Part shown: positions 49,721 through 59,199 of the stretch, one piece after another
How positions within the stretch are numbered: position 1 is the first letter of the stretch
Layout of the letters: each line of letters starts with the position of its first letter
NCBI GenBank assembly: GCA_003499925.1
Contig: DNRQ01000007.1
Coordinates: 1 to 64,000, forward strand
Direction: 5' to 3'
Length of the DNA stretch: 64,000 bases
Origin: Geobacter sp.
GTDB taxonomy: Bacteria; Desulfobacterota; Desulfuromonadia; Geobacterales; Geobacteraceae
Program-made: the position numbers and the translations under genes
Notes under the pieces: generated by a model
Databases searched by the model: none
What the model saw: the letters and a program-made list of their open reading frames with translations, nothing else
Told to the model about the DNA's origin: nothing

Positions 49721-52700
49721 CTATTGCCTGTTCATCCATGCCGCCGCGTCCTTGACCGAGTTCTGGTCGAACTTGAAGCGGAAGCGCAGAAAGGGACCCC
49801 GGGCCGTGTAATCGGCCGCGGAAAAATCCTTGTCGCTGAAGCCGACCAGGTTGTAACCGAGGCTGATCCAGGCGTTCTCCACCACGTTGACCCCCACCGA
49901 GGGCCCGGCACTGTAGGCATACTGGCCGGAGCCCCAGGCATGCATGATGCTCGCCCTGAAGCCCAAATCCCAGCTCTTTGTCAGGTCGTAGCGCCCTTCG
50001 AAGCCGATCAGATCGGTGTAGCCGCTGTAGTCGGCGTGGTCGATGGCCTCGAAGGCGTACTTGGCGCCGTACTGCAGGGAGAGTTGCAGCCTCTGGTACG
50101 GCTTGCAGTTCGCGATCAGGTTGTTGACGATGCGCCGGCTATCCATGTCGACCGTGGCCTCCCCCCCCCGGTCCTGCTCCAGGATCAGGTCGAGGCGGTC
50201 CAGCAGTATCCAGCGCTGGGCCACGGGGCGGTAGGCCAGTCCCAGGCGCAGCTCGCCGCTGCTTTTCTTCTCCCCTGACGCCGCGTCGGAGTGGTAGAAC
50301 CGGAGACGGGAGGACCCCCCCCAGCCGGGCGCCAGCTCGCCCACCAGCGAGGTGAGCACCCCCCGCTTGTTCTCGGAATCGGCGATCCTGGTCTCGACGC
50401 GGCTGCTGGCGCTCCACATCTTCTCCTGATAGCTCGCGCCGAGGGAGAGCGCGGTGAAATCCTCGCTGCTCCCCACGGCGGGAGCCGCGTTGGCGTTGAC
50501 GCTGTACGACTGCGACCCCTTCACGGTCTGGCTCCGGTCCAGGCCGCCGTCCACGCTCCACTTGTCGTTCAGCTTCCAGAGCTGCTTCAGCCCGAACAGG
50601 GCGAAGAGCCGCTCGCCGTTCTCGTTCAGGTTCCTCTGCATCCCCGTGTGGGCCGCCCCCCCCTCCCAGAGCGTCGATTTCAGGCCGACGCTGGTGTTGC
50701 TGCTGCTCCCGGCGTCTCCGGAGCTGAATTCCTGCTGGCCGGAGAGGACCAGCTTCGGGGTGATCTTGTAGTCGGCGCCGAACGCGGTGCGGGTCGGGAA
50801 ACTGACGTTGCCGTTTTGGCCCAGGGACTGGTCGTGATCGACATGCAGGTTCAGCTTCTTGTTCAGGGTGAGCCAGTTCGCCCCGGCAATGAGCTGCTGC
50901 GAACTCTTGCTGCTCCCGTCCTCCAGCAGGTCGCTGGCGTAACGCCCCCCCAGCGAGAGTCCGTACTGCTCGGCGGTGTAGATTCCCTTCGCTTCCACCA
51001 CGTTGCTCACCGCTCCGGTGGCCAGGTTGTACTGGCGGTACGCCTGCTCGTTCAGGGTGAAGCGCTCCTTGATCTTGTAGGAGGCGTCGACGCCGAGCTT
51101 GCGGGTCCCTTCCTCCGTGGCGCTCTGCTGCCCCAGGCCGAATCCCTCTCCCAGCTCCCGGAAATAGAGCCGGGCGTTCAGCTCCGTCGAGCGCTGCTCC
51201 AGTTCCGCCAGGTATGAACTGCCGCTTCGCCTGACTCCGGCGAAGTCGGTGCCGCTGCCGGCAGCCTCGCCCCGCACCCTGAGTTCCCTGTTGATCTGCC
51301 AGAGGAGGTCCACCCCGAACAGGTCCCCGTGCGCGTTCAGCTGCCCCTCGTGGATGTAGGAGAGCCCCCCCTTCACGTTGTCGTCCCTGAACTTGGCCCC
51401 GACCCTGCCACCCAGGGTCAGGGAGTCCGCGCCCCGGTTCTCCGTCTCGTAGTCGATCACGATGTAGACCGGGTTGAACTGGGAATCGGTGCTGGAAACG
51501 GGGGCCTTGAAGAAGATGGTCCCGGCGTCGTAGTCGATCGTGTAGTCGGCAAAGCGCGCCAGGGTGGTCGAGGCGAGCACGATCTCGCTGCGGTAGCGGT
51601 CCCTGGTTTCGATGCGCACCTTCTCCGAGCTGAGCGCGATCTCCCTGCGCGTCAGCCGGTACAGGCCGGAGGTGCCGTCGCCGCGCAACTCGTCCTTGAC
51701 GAAGAGCTGGCCGGTATTGCTGCCGAACAGCTTGAACTCCAGGTTCTCCCCCTGGTACTCCGACTTGAGCCCGTTCAGGGTGCGGCTGTAACGCGACAGC
51801 TCGGTCACGGTGAGCCCGGTGTCGTAATCGCCGAAGAGCGCGTAGAACCGGTCCCTCTCGATCTTCAGGTAGAGCTTGTCCGTGCTGGCCGCCTCGTTTT
51901 GCTGCTGACTCGCGTCCCCGTACAGGGTGTAGTAGCTGTCGGGATCGATGGTCTGGAACAGCCCCTCGCCGACCGCCGGTTTCCCCTTGGCGGAGTCGAA
52001 GGCCAGGGTCAGCAGCCATTTCCCCTGGATGGTCCCCTTGGCGAACAGCGCCAGCCTGCCGTCCTGGTAGAGACTCTCTTCAGGGGCGTCGGCGCTCACG
52101 GGAGTCATCTTCCCCGAGATGGCGCGGTACCCGAAGGTCCCCTCGCCAATCCCCACCAGTATCCAGTCGCGCTGCTCCGGGGTGAGCCAGACCCTGTACT
52201 GCTCGTCCCGCTCGTTGAGCGGAACGGTGAGCTGCACCTCGCCGGAGCGGCTGGTCGGCTGCAGCCGGATCAGCGCCACCCCCTCCTTGCCGACCAGGTA
52301 CTGCACCCCGTTTTTCTCCAGCGGGTCGTTCCCCATGTTGTCGGCGAGCTTCCTGAACGGTTGGTACGGGGAGGCCACCGAAAACTTCCCTGCCACCCCG
52401 GAGCGGGCCGGCGCGTCGTCCTTGTCCAGAAGGCGCAGGGCGATCACGGGAGGAGTCTTGCCGTCGGCCACCAGCCTGGAGAGCTCCGGGACCAGTTCGG
52501 CCTTCACCGGTGCGGTGGAAACGTGGACCACCCGCTCCAGCACCGTTTTCTCGCCGCCAGCCTGCAGCAGCACCGCGACCAGCCGGTTGTCCCCGTATTT
52601 CAGGGGGACACCGCGCCAGTAGGAGAGTCCGCTGCTCCCGGACGGGTTTTTCAGGACCTTCTCCAGGAGCACCGGGTGCACCGGCTCGCCGTTCACCGAG

Positions 52701-55700
52701 AGGCTCACCTTGTCGGTCGGGTGGTGCATGACGGCGATGTGGGTGCTGGTGATGGCAGGGAAGTAGACGGCGGGGGGCCAGGCCCAGTCGCGCCCCTGCT
52801 CGCTGTTTTCCAGCCAGGCCTGATCGAAAACCGGTACCTGCTCGTCATCTTCGCCCTGTTCCGTCTCCGTCGTTTCCAGGGCCTCGGCCTCCCCGCTGTC
52901 GGCATCCGGCGCGGCATCGGTCTCCGCCCGGTCGGCATCGGAGAGCGCCCGGTCGGCATGGGAGATGGTCGGCTCGGTATGGGAGAGCACCTCGGCTTCC
53001 GGGGCAGCTTTTGCAGCTGCGGCACCGGCCGCTGTCGCGCCTGCCACCGGTGCCCCTGCATCGAGCCCGGTGACCGCCTGAACTGCCGCGGCACCGGCGC
53101 CCGCTACCGCCCATAGCACCGACCCCGCGCCGGACAGCGCGGATTCTCCGGCCGGGACTCCCTGCCCCGCAGGCTTGTCCCCTGCCGTCGCATCCGCCTG
53201 CACGGGGAGTTCCGCCGCCGCCGGCTTCGGGGGAGGCCGGCGGCGCTGCACGGTGCTGAAACTCGTCTTGAGCATGCCGCTGTCGTCCTTCACCTGCTTG
53301 AACAGGGTGGTCTCGGTGCGGCGTTCCGCCAGCACCCGGATCTCGACGCGGCGGTTCAGGGCGCGCCCCTTTTCGGTCTTGTTGCTGGTGGCCGGCTCGC
53401 TCTCGCCCATCCCCGCGACCTTCAGCATCTCCGGCGGCAGCTGCAGTTTCTTCATCAGATACTGCCCGATGCTGTTGGCCCGGGCCAGCGAGAGCGCCTT
53501 GTTGTCGCGGTAGGTGCTCTTGCCGCGTGCGGAGATGCGTACGCTGTCCGTGTGGCCGGTAACCGTGATCTGGGCGATGGTGACCTCCGACAACGTGGCG
53601 GCGAGCCGGTCCAGCTTGTCCTTGTCCTCGGGGATCAGATCGGCGCTGAAGGTGGGGAATTGCGGGTGCAGCACGATCTCCGGCAGGGCGATCCGGTTTT
53701 CCTTGCGGTCCAGGTCCAGCAGGTTCATGGCCGGCGGCGTCGAGAGTCTGTCGCCCCGGGGGGTGTCGAAGGAGAGCAGCGCGCTGGTCAGTTGTCCCCC
53801 GGCGCGCACCTTCCGGTTCAGGCTGGCGCGCAACGTGATGATACTCTCCCACTCTCCGCTGCTGTCGGGGAGTGCGAAGGAGAGCTTGTCGCCGTCCCGG
53901 TCAGGGTCGGCGACCGGGATCCCTTCCAGGTCGCAGCTCCCGGGGATGTAGCTCACCCCCGCCGGCAACTGCACGGTGAGCCGCAGCCGGGAGAGGGGCG
54001 CCGGCCCCCCACCCAGCAGGGCCTGGTAGGTGACCGACTCACCCTGCACCACGCTCCTCAGTGCGATGCCCGCCTCGGAGTGGATGGTCTCCTCGACCAC
54101 CGGCTCGGGCGGCGCGGGTTCGGGCGGAACCGGGATCACCGGGGCCGGTGCGGGCGGCGGCGGCGCAGGCGCAGGCGCAGGCGCAGGCGCGGGCTTCACC
54201 CGGGGGACCTTCTCGGGCGCCTCGCGCTCGACCTGGAAATCGACCCGCCACATCGAGCCCCCCTGCAGGTCGACGAACTGGGAGAAGGGCCTGCCGGCGA
54301 AACGGCTGTTCTGCTGGCACGCCACCACCCGGTATCCGGCGGGGAGGGACTGGAGGTCGAGCTGAGCCACATGGCTCCCGGGCAGCACCCCCTCGAAATG
54401 GAACATCCCCCTCTTGTCGGTCACCACGAAGCTGCCGTCCTCAAGGTAGATCCTGACCCCCTTGAGGCCGGACCCCTCGCTGCCGCAGGCCCCCTCGGTC
54501 ACGCTCCCCATCAGGAAGGCGCGGGAGGCGAACAGGTCCTCGGTGATCTTGAGCGATGCCGTGGCGAGGTTGGAGGTGACGTCGGCGCTGACGTTTCGGC
54601 CGGTTGCGGAAACCTCGTTGCTGATGGTCCCCGGACGCGCCCCCGGGATCACCCGGGTCACATAGCTGATGCCGACCAGTTCCGCCGGCGCCAGGTCGCC
54701 GACCGGGAAGCTCAGCGTCGCTCCGTCGGAGGAGACAGCCGGGTCGGGGGCCGCGACCCCCGCCAGCCGCAGCGAGCCGGGCTGGTAGCGAAGGCCCGCC
54801 GGCAGCCGGTCGGTCATCACGATGCCGGTGATGGCGGCCTGGCTGGTGTTGCTCACGCCGACGCTGAACGGGACGAAATCCCCCAGGGCCGCCGTTGTCT
54901 TGCCGGAGTGCTTCTGCAGCCAAAGGCCGGTGGCGATCGGGTCGAGCGGGATGTCGATCCGGATGATCGGCCCGGGGTTCACCTCGAAGCTGGCGCCGCG
55001 CGAGGCCGGGGAGAGCGCGTAGGGGGCGCCGGCAAGCAGCGCCAGGTCGGCGTCGGAGCGCGTGGAAGGGAACCGGTAGTTGGAACCGGGGGGTATCTGC
55101 ACCGAAAGCCGGTAGCTTCCGGTCGCCAGCAGCGGAAACCGGTAGGCCCCCGGGGCGAAGTCGTAGCTCCTTCCTCCCTGGTCCGAGGCGGTGCCGCCGC
55201 TTGTCACCCGGTCGGGGTAGTCGCTCACCCCGTCGTCCCCCAGGACCGGCGCAACGCTGCCGTTGTCGTAGCTGAGGATGACGGTGACGCCGTCCACCGG
55301 CTGGCCGGTGACGCTGTCGAAGAGCCTTCCTGTCGGGTCGACCAGGGCCGAGGCCTCTACGGCATCCGCGGCATCGGCGGAATCGTGGTAGCGTGCCAGA
55401 ACCCGGGCTGCATCGGCCACGGTCAGCGTGCCGTCGTAGCGGACCGGGCCGCCGCTCTTCTGGGCGGCCAGGATGTAGCCGGCGAAGATGCCGGTGTCCG
55501 GCCCGGTTTCGGTCAGCGTCAGCAGTTCCTGGTCTCCCGTGGAGCTGGTGATTTCGACCGTTACGCTCTGCGCGCTCTCGGCGCTCAGGTTTTGTCTGGC
55601 GGCGCTGACCACCAGGTAGATCGGCTGGCCGGCGTGGAAATAGATCTCCTCGTGCAGCGGGGTCGGTGCGCCCGGGTCGCGCGGCGCCGGGATCCCGATC

Positions 55701-56086
55701 AGGGCCCCGCTGGCGCTGCCGCTGCTGTACGAGGTGACCGGCACCGTCGTGCTGAGCTCGGCGTTGTCCGGGGCGTAGCGGTACAGCTTGATGGCCGGCT
55801 TGGCGGGAGAGTCGCTGACCAGGAAGGAGTCGACGTTGGAGAGGCTGCTGAGTTCCAGCCCGGCGTAGCCGTAGCTCGCCGAGGCCTGGTTCACGATCGG
55901 GGTGTCGGGCGGCGTCCCGCCGCAGGCAGATGGCGGCAGCAGGAGCGCGAAGAGGGCCGAAAGGACGAGGAGCGTCGAGACCAGGCAAAGCGGCAGCGCG
56001 CGGCTCCCCCTGTGGATCGGGGAGCGCCGTAGCTGCAGGCAGGACCAGGAGGCGATCCCGTATGCGTGCTGCCTTCTTAGCGCCAA
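49721..56086 (-). CDS. Giant envelope protein: DUF11-like, OmpA-like and putative outer-membrane barrel
   Basis: The 2121-residue protein starts with a signal-like segment (PLCLVSTLLVLSALFALLLPPSACG, ~33-57). Beta-rich domains follow (~60-400), a DUF11-type repeat (LWLQKHSGKTTAALGDFVPFSVGVSN, ~390-510), an SdrB-like segment (GLKGVRIYLEDGSFVVTDKRGMFHF), a Pro/Ala linker (~630-665), another DUF11-like unit, and an OmpA-like peptidoglycan-binding domain (ITVTGHTDSVRISARG...NRRVEIRVL, ~810-925). An Ala-rich/acidic linker (~940-1100) and a long C-terminal part of alternating amphipathic strands (~1330-2121), rich in G/Y/W turns, look like a barrel. The start codon is TTG at 56086 and is uncertain. 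It is last in the minus-strand cluster 61074-49721. Confidence 0.8.
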   Translation of the reverse strand: MALRRQHAYGIASWSCLQLRRSPIHRGSRALPLCLVSTLLVLSALFALLLPPSACGGTPPDTPIVNQASASYGYAGLELSSLSNVDSFLVSDSPAKPAIKLYRYAPDNAELSTTVPVTSYSSGSASGALIGIPAPRDPGAPTPLHEEIYFHAGQPIYLVVSAARQNLSAESAQSVTVEITSSTGDQELLTLTETGPDTGIFAGYILAAQKSGGPVRYDGTLTVADAARVLARYHDSADAADAVEASALVDPTGRLFDSVTGQPVDGVTVILSYDNGSVAPVLGDDGVSDYPDRVTSGGTASDQGGRSYDFAPGAYRFPLLATGSYRLSVQIPPGSNYRFPSTRSDADLALLAGAPYALSPASRGASFEVNPGPIIRIDIPLDPIATGLWLQKHSGKTTAALGDFVPFSVGVSNTSQAAITGIVMTDRLPAGLRYQPGSLRLAGVAAPDPAVSSDGATLSFPVGDLAPAELVGISYVTRVIPGARPGTISNEVSATGRNVSADVTSNLATASLKITEDLFASRAFLMGSVTEGACGSEGSGLKGVRIYLEDGSFVVTDKRGMFHFEGVLPGSHVAQLDLQSLPAGYRVVACQQNSRFAGRPFSQFVDLQGGSMWRVDFQVEREAPEKVPRVKPAPAPAPAPAPPPPAPAPVIPVPPEPAPPEPVVEETIHSEAGIALRSVVQGESVTYQALLGGGPAPLSRLRLTVQLPAGVSYIPGSCDLEGIPVADPDRDGDKLSFALPDSSGEWESIITLRASLNRKVRAGGQLTSALLSFDTPRGDRLSTPPAMNLLDLDRKENRIALPEIVLHPQFPTFSADLIPEDKDKLDRLAATLSEVTIAQITVTGHTDSVRISARGKSTYRDNKALSLARANSIGQYLMKKLQLPPEMLKVAGMGESEPATSNKTEKGRALNRRVEIRVLAERRTETTLFKQVKDDSGMLKTSFSTVQRRRPPPKPAAAELPVQADATAGDKPAGQGVPAGESALSGAGSVLWAVAGAGAAAVQAVTGLDAGAPVAGATAAGAAAAKAAPEAEVLSHTEPTISHADRALSDADRAETDAAPDADSGEAEALETTETEQGEDDEQVPVFDQAWLENSEQGRDWAWPPAVYFPAITSTHIAVMHHPTDKVSLSVNGEPVHPVLLEKVLKNPSGSSGLSYWRGVPLKYGDNRLVAVLLQAGGEKTVLERVVHVSTAPVKAELVPELSRLVADGKTPPVIALRLLDKDDAPARSGVAGKFSVASPYQPFRKLADNMGNDPLEKNGVQYLVGKEGVALIRLQPTSRSGEVQLTVPLNERDEQYRVWLTPEQRDWILVGIGEGTFGYRAISGKMTPVSADAPEESLYQDGRLALFAKGTIQGKWLLTLAFDSAKGKPAVGEGLFQTIDPDSYYTLYGDASQQQNEAASTDKLYLKIERDRFYALFGDYDTGLTVTELSRYSRTLNGLKSEYQGENLEFKLFGSNTGQLFVKDELRGDGTSGLYRLTRREIALSSEKVRIETRDRYRSEIVLASTTLARFADYTIDYDAGTIFFKAPVSSTDSQFNPVYIVIDYETENRGADSLTLGGRVGAKFRDDNVKGGLSYIHEGQLNAHGDLFGVDLLWQINRELRVRGEAAGSGTDFAGVRRSGSSYLAELEQRSTELNARLYFRELGEGFGLGQQSATEEGTRKLGVDASYKIKERFTLNEQAYRQYNLATGAVSNVVEAKGIYTAEQYGLSLGGRYASDLLEDGSSKSSQQLIAGANWLTLNKKLNLHVDHDQSLGQNGNVSFPTRTAFGADYKITPKLVLSGQQEFSSGDAGSSSNTSVGLKSTLWEGGAAHTGMQRNLNENGERLFALFGLKQLWKLNDKWSVDGGLDRSQTVKGSQSYSVNANAAPAVGSSEDFTALSLGASYQEKMWSASSRVETRIADSENKRGVLTSLVGELAPGWGGSSRLRFYHSDAASGEKKSSGELRLGLAYRPVAQRWILLDRLDLILEQDRGGEATVDMDSRRIVNNLIANCKPYQRLQLSLQYGAKYAFEAIDHADYSGYTDLIGFEGRYDLTKSWDLGFRASIMHAWGSGQYAYSAGPSVGVNVVENAWISLGYNLVGFSDKDFSAADYTARGPFLRFRFKFDQNSVKDAAAWMNRQ

Positions 56087-56245
56087 GGGCTCTCGTTTTT
56101 CGGGTAGTTGCCGGTCCCGCAGATCGACTGCGGGACCGGGTGGTTACATCTTTACAGTTTCTGATGAACGCTCACGCGCATCTCGCGCCACCAACTCTCC
56201 TCCCCCCGGAGGGGGGAGGTCGGGAGGGGGGAGGAAGCGCTTCAG
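56087..56245. repeat. Palindromic spacer inside the DUF11 cluster
   Basis: TCCTCCCCCC / GGGGGGAGGA hairpin at about 56198-56221 with a repeated GGGAGG tail. It may attenuate transcription before the giant gene. Confidence 0.5.
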
Positions 56246-57424
56246 CTACTTGATCGCGACGTTGAAGGTCAGGGTCACCGACTCTCCCGGCTTCAGCTCG
56301 CCAGCCAGGTAGTCGGGCAACTGTTCGGGGAGCAGCGTTTCGAATTCAAACACCAGGTTCTGCCCGGTTACCGTGACGCCGCTCCCTGCACTGTAGTAGC
56401 TGGGCGAGGCGACCGTCCTGCCGACTCCGGGGGTGGTTTTGGCGTAGCCGACCATGAAGCTCTTGCCCGCTGCCGAGATTGCGGTCGGGGCAGCGGTATC
56501 GAGCGCGTTGCCGACCAGGTCCGGGTCAAGGACGGTGTTGCCGTTCAGCAGGTCCTGGATGGTGGTGAGGTTAGCCGATGCCAGGGCGGTCCCGGCGTTG
56601 GCGATGGTGATCTCGTACTGGACGTAGGAGCCCGGGATGCTGCGGGGGGTCGCGTTGAAGTTGACCGGATCCCAGATCACCCTGGAGAGCTTGTTGACCG
56701 TGAGCACCGGGGCGGTGATCCGGAATGCCCCTGCCACCAGCTCGCTGTTGTCCCGGCCCGTGTCGGCAAAGACGGTGAAGATGGCGTTCCCTGGGACGGT
56801 GCCGTTGATGTCGGTCACGGCGCCGTCGATGACTGCACCTGCTCCGGCGCCGTGGCCGTGGAGCGCCGTTGCAGCGAGGGTGAGTCCCGCCACGTTGGCA
56901 TTGATCTGCGGGGTCGGGAAGTTTCCGACGATGAACACGGTGACGGTGGCGTCCTGTGCCACCTCGTCCAGGAGGTGGCCGGCGGTGATATCGGTATCGC
57001 CGGAGTCGAAGGAGCCGGCGACGCTGCCGTTGTCCAGGTAGAGACGCACGCCGGCCGCGTCGATGTTGTCGGTTGCCCCGAAGACGGTGCCGCCGGTGAG
57101 CTGCGCCACCGTGAGGTCGAAGTCCTGGGTGTCGTTCCCCTGGTTGGTGACGGTGAACTTGAGAGCCTGGTCGGTGGAGCCGGGAAGCACGTCGATAAAG
57201 CTGGCGGGGACGTTGGTCACGTTGAAGTTGACCTTCCGGTCCACGTTGAACTTGGTCTGCGTCGAGGTCGAGGTGGGCTGAACGAAGCCGCCGACCTTGT
57301 AGGCGAGGGTCGCCTCGTTGGTGATCTCGGTGCCGGCCGGGGTGAGCGCTGCCAGCGCTGTCTGTGCTGCCGCAAGCGGCAGTGCCAGGGCCGCCAGCAG
57401 CAGGGCAATTTTCGTTGCTTTCAT
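56246..57424 (-). CDS. Exported DUF11-like surface protein (392 aa)
   Basis: A signal peptide (MKATKIALLLAALALPLAAAQTALAAL) is followed by beta-rich sequence with the recurring theme AGTEITNEATLAYKVGG, FTVTNQGNDTQDFDLTV, VTVFIVGNFP. A DUF11-like C-terminal unit (LTVNKLSRVIWDPVNFNATPRSIPGSYVQYEITIANAGTA) ends in FNVAIK. The same WDPVN...PGxxxxYxIxI block occurs in the 324- and 624-residue neighbours. No membrane anchor or sorting signal. A good AGGAG site precedes the ATG. Confidence 0.85.
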   Translation of the reverse strand: MKATKIALLLAALALPLAAAQTALAALTPAGTEITNEATLAYKVGGFVQPTSTSTQTKFNVDRKVNFNVTNVPASFIDVLPGSTDQALKFTVTNQGNDTQDFDLTVAQLTGGTVFGATDNIDAAGVRLYLDNGSVAGSFDSGDTDITAGHLLDEVAQDATVTVFIVGNFPTPQINANVAGLTLAATALHGHGAGAGAVIDGAVTDINGTVPGNAIFTVFADTGRDNSELVAGAFRITAPVLTVNKLSRVIWDPVNFNATPRSIPGSYVQYEITIANAGTALASANLTTIQDLLNGNTVLDPDLVGNALDTAAPTAISAAGKSFMVGYAKTTPGVGRTVASPSYYSAGSGVTVTGQNLVFEFETLLPEQLPDYLAGELKPGESVTLTFNVAIK

Positions 57425-57472
57425 GGGAGTTCTCCTTTTTGATTAAAAGTGCAGCAATCTTGCAGGGTTATC

Positions 57473-57506
57473 CTCTCCCGGCGCTGCCTCGGGGAGCGCC
57501 GGGAGA
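57473..57506 (-). promoter_or_regulatory. Strong intercistronic hairpin
   Basis: TCTCCCGGCGCT / AGCGCCGGGAGA around GCCTCGGGG, between the 163- and 392-residue genes. No T-run; likely an mRNA stabiliser or attenuator. Confidence 0.6.
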
Positions 57507-57512
57507 AAGACC

Positions 57513-58004
57513 CTATTTCAGCCGGGCCCTGAAGCCGAGCTCCCCCTCCTTCCCGGCGGGAATCGGGTTCTTGAAGCTCCAGCGGATGTGGGTGTATTCC
57601 TCCGCCCTGGCGGTCCGCTTTTTCCCCTTCTCGGTCTTGACCAGCTTGCCGGGGGTCTCGAAGCTCTTTCCCTTGTCGAAGGAGAAGGTGATGGTTGCCC
57701 CCTCCCCGAAGGCGCTCCCGTCCAGGTAGGTCATGTGCTTGGGGACCGGGTTGCTGATGACGACGTCCTCCGCCGGCGCGCTCCCGGCGTTTTTGTAATG
57801 GTTCGTGAAGACGACCACGTCCCCCGGGACCACTTTTTCGGCGGGGGCGAGGGTAACGCTCTTCTTCCCTTCCTTCACCTCGACGACTTCCTTCTCCGAG
57901 CGTGAGGTAAGCTTCAGTTTGCCGTCCTCTGCAAATGCAGGCGAAAAGCTCGCGGCCGCCAGCAGCAGGGCCAGAGCGGTATTGGCGATGCGTGGGAACT
58001 TCAT
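57513..58004 (-). CDS. Exported single DUF11-like domain protein (163 aa)
   Basis: A signal peptide (cleavage near PAFAED) is followed by one domain: VVPGDVVVFTNHYKNAGSAPAEDVVISNPVPKHMTYL, the classic DUF11 'unresolved isopeptide-like' pattern, then a basic stretch and IRWSFKNPIPAGKEGELGFRARLK. It is short enough to be a subunit, cap or chaperone of the larger neighbours. An AAGGAG site precedes the ATG; it starts 14 bp after the 324-residue gene. Confidence 0.85.
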   Translation of the reverse strand: MKFPRIANTALALLLAAASFSPAFAEDGKLKLTSRSEKEVVEVKEGKKSVTLAPAEKVVPGDVVVFTNHYKNAGSAPAEDVVISNPVPKHMTYLDGSAFGEGATITFSFDKGKSFETPGKLVKTEKGKKRTARAEEYTHIRWSFKNPIPAGKEGELGFRARLK

Positions 58005-58018
58005 GGTGCACTCCTTGA

Positions 58019-58993
58019 CTAGTTGATGGTTACCTGGAAGCTGACCGTGCTGGCCGCAGCTCCCGCTGCCACGTTACCCAGATTCACCGTGACGGTGCTG
58101 GGGGTGGTGATGTTGACGTCGCCGGCATCGTCGCTACCCGCATCGGTGAGCGGGGCACCGTTCAGCTGCATGGTGCTGGACTTGTAGGTGGTGTTGGCGG
58201 GGATCGGGTCGACAATCTTGAGCCCGGTGGCGGTGCCGCTCCCGGAGACGGTAGCCTTGATGCTGTAGGTGACGGTGGCGCCCGGAACGGCCTGGCTGCC
58301 CCCCCAGGGGTCGGCGATCACGGAGGTTTTCTCGAGGGTCACGGTGACCGAGGAGATCACATAGGTACCCTGACCGGAGCTGGCGCCGTCCACGACGCCG
58401 AGAACCGCATCGACGCCGCCGACACCTGCGCCCGGATATGCCGTGCCCAGGATGCCCGAATTGAAGATGTTGGACTGGGCCTGCACCTGGGTGATACCGG
58501 TGTTGGTGTTGGCCGCGGCGGGAATGTCGTTCAGCACGAAAACGGTCAATTCCTGACCGGCCGTCAGTGCGATGGCGGCGCCGGTGACGTAGGTCTGGTC
58601 GCCGGTGTTGTAGGCGCCGTCGCCGGTGCTGTCGAGAACGATGGAGGAGAAGGTGGGATCGAAGCTGTCGCCGGCAATGAGGTTGTTCACGGTAAGGATG
58701 AAGTTGTCCGGTCCGTTACCTTCGTTCTTGATACGGAAGCTGGTGGCCTGGCCCGTGGCGCTGGTTGCGACCGGTACCTGGCCGCCGTCCATGTTGGTCA
58801 CCGACACGTTGACGAGCTGGCTCACCTTGAAGGGTGTCGCGGAGGCATTCACGCTGTAGGCTGCGGCCCCCACGTTGTATCTAGCGGTGGCGGTGTTGGT
58901 GATGCTGACGCCTGCGCCGGTCGCAGCCAGTGCTCCGGTTGCGTACATCATGACGCCGAGTGAGGCTGCTAACCCGAGAAGTTGTTTCTTCAT
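58019..58993 (-). CDS. Exported DUF11-like surface protein (324 aa)
   Basis: A signal peptide (MKKQLLGLAASLGVMMYATGALAAT) precedes ITNTATARYNVGAAAYSVNAS, FRIKNEGNGPDNFILTV, LTVFVLNDIPAAANTN and a C-terminal DUF11-like unit (KTSVIADPWGGSQAVPGATVTYSIKATVSGSGTATGLKIVDPIP). It is closely parallel to the 392-residue protein, so the two are probably paralogues. The ATG at 58993 has AAGGAG; the frame is open upstream to 59053 without support. Confidence 0.86.
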   Translation of the reverse strand: MKKQLLGLAASLGVMMYATGALAATGAGVSITNTATARYNVGAAAYSVNASATPFKVSQLVNVSVTNMDGGQVPVATSATGQATSFRIKNEGNGPDNFILTVNNLIAGDSFDPTFSSIVLDSTGDGAYNTGDQTYVTGAAIALTAGQELTVFVLNDIPAAANTNTGITQVQAQSNIFNSGILGTAYPGAGVGGVDAVLGVVDGASSGQGTYVISSVTVTLEKTSVIADPWGGSQAVPGATVTYSIKATVSGSGTATGLKIVDPIPANTTYKSSTMQLNGAPLTDAGSDDAGDVNITTPSTVTVNLGNVAAGAAASTVSFQVTIN

Positions 58994-59199
58994 TTGTGTC
59001 TCCTTTTTTGATTGAAAAAATGAATGAAATGTCCTGCAATAAATGTCCTGCAACTAAAAGTCATCCACCTGCGGTTAAATCGTTGCGTCTTAAAATTCCT
59101 GCAGCTACCGGGATACTGCAACTGCCATGCAGCGCGTTGTCAGCGCTTTGCTTGCTTCACCTCCCTTGTAAGTTGTCTAAGCAGCTGATTCCTCCTTTG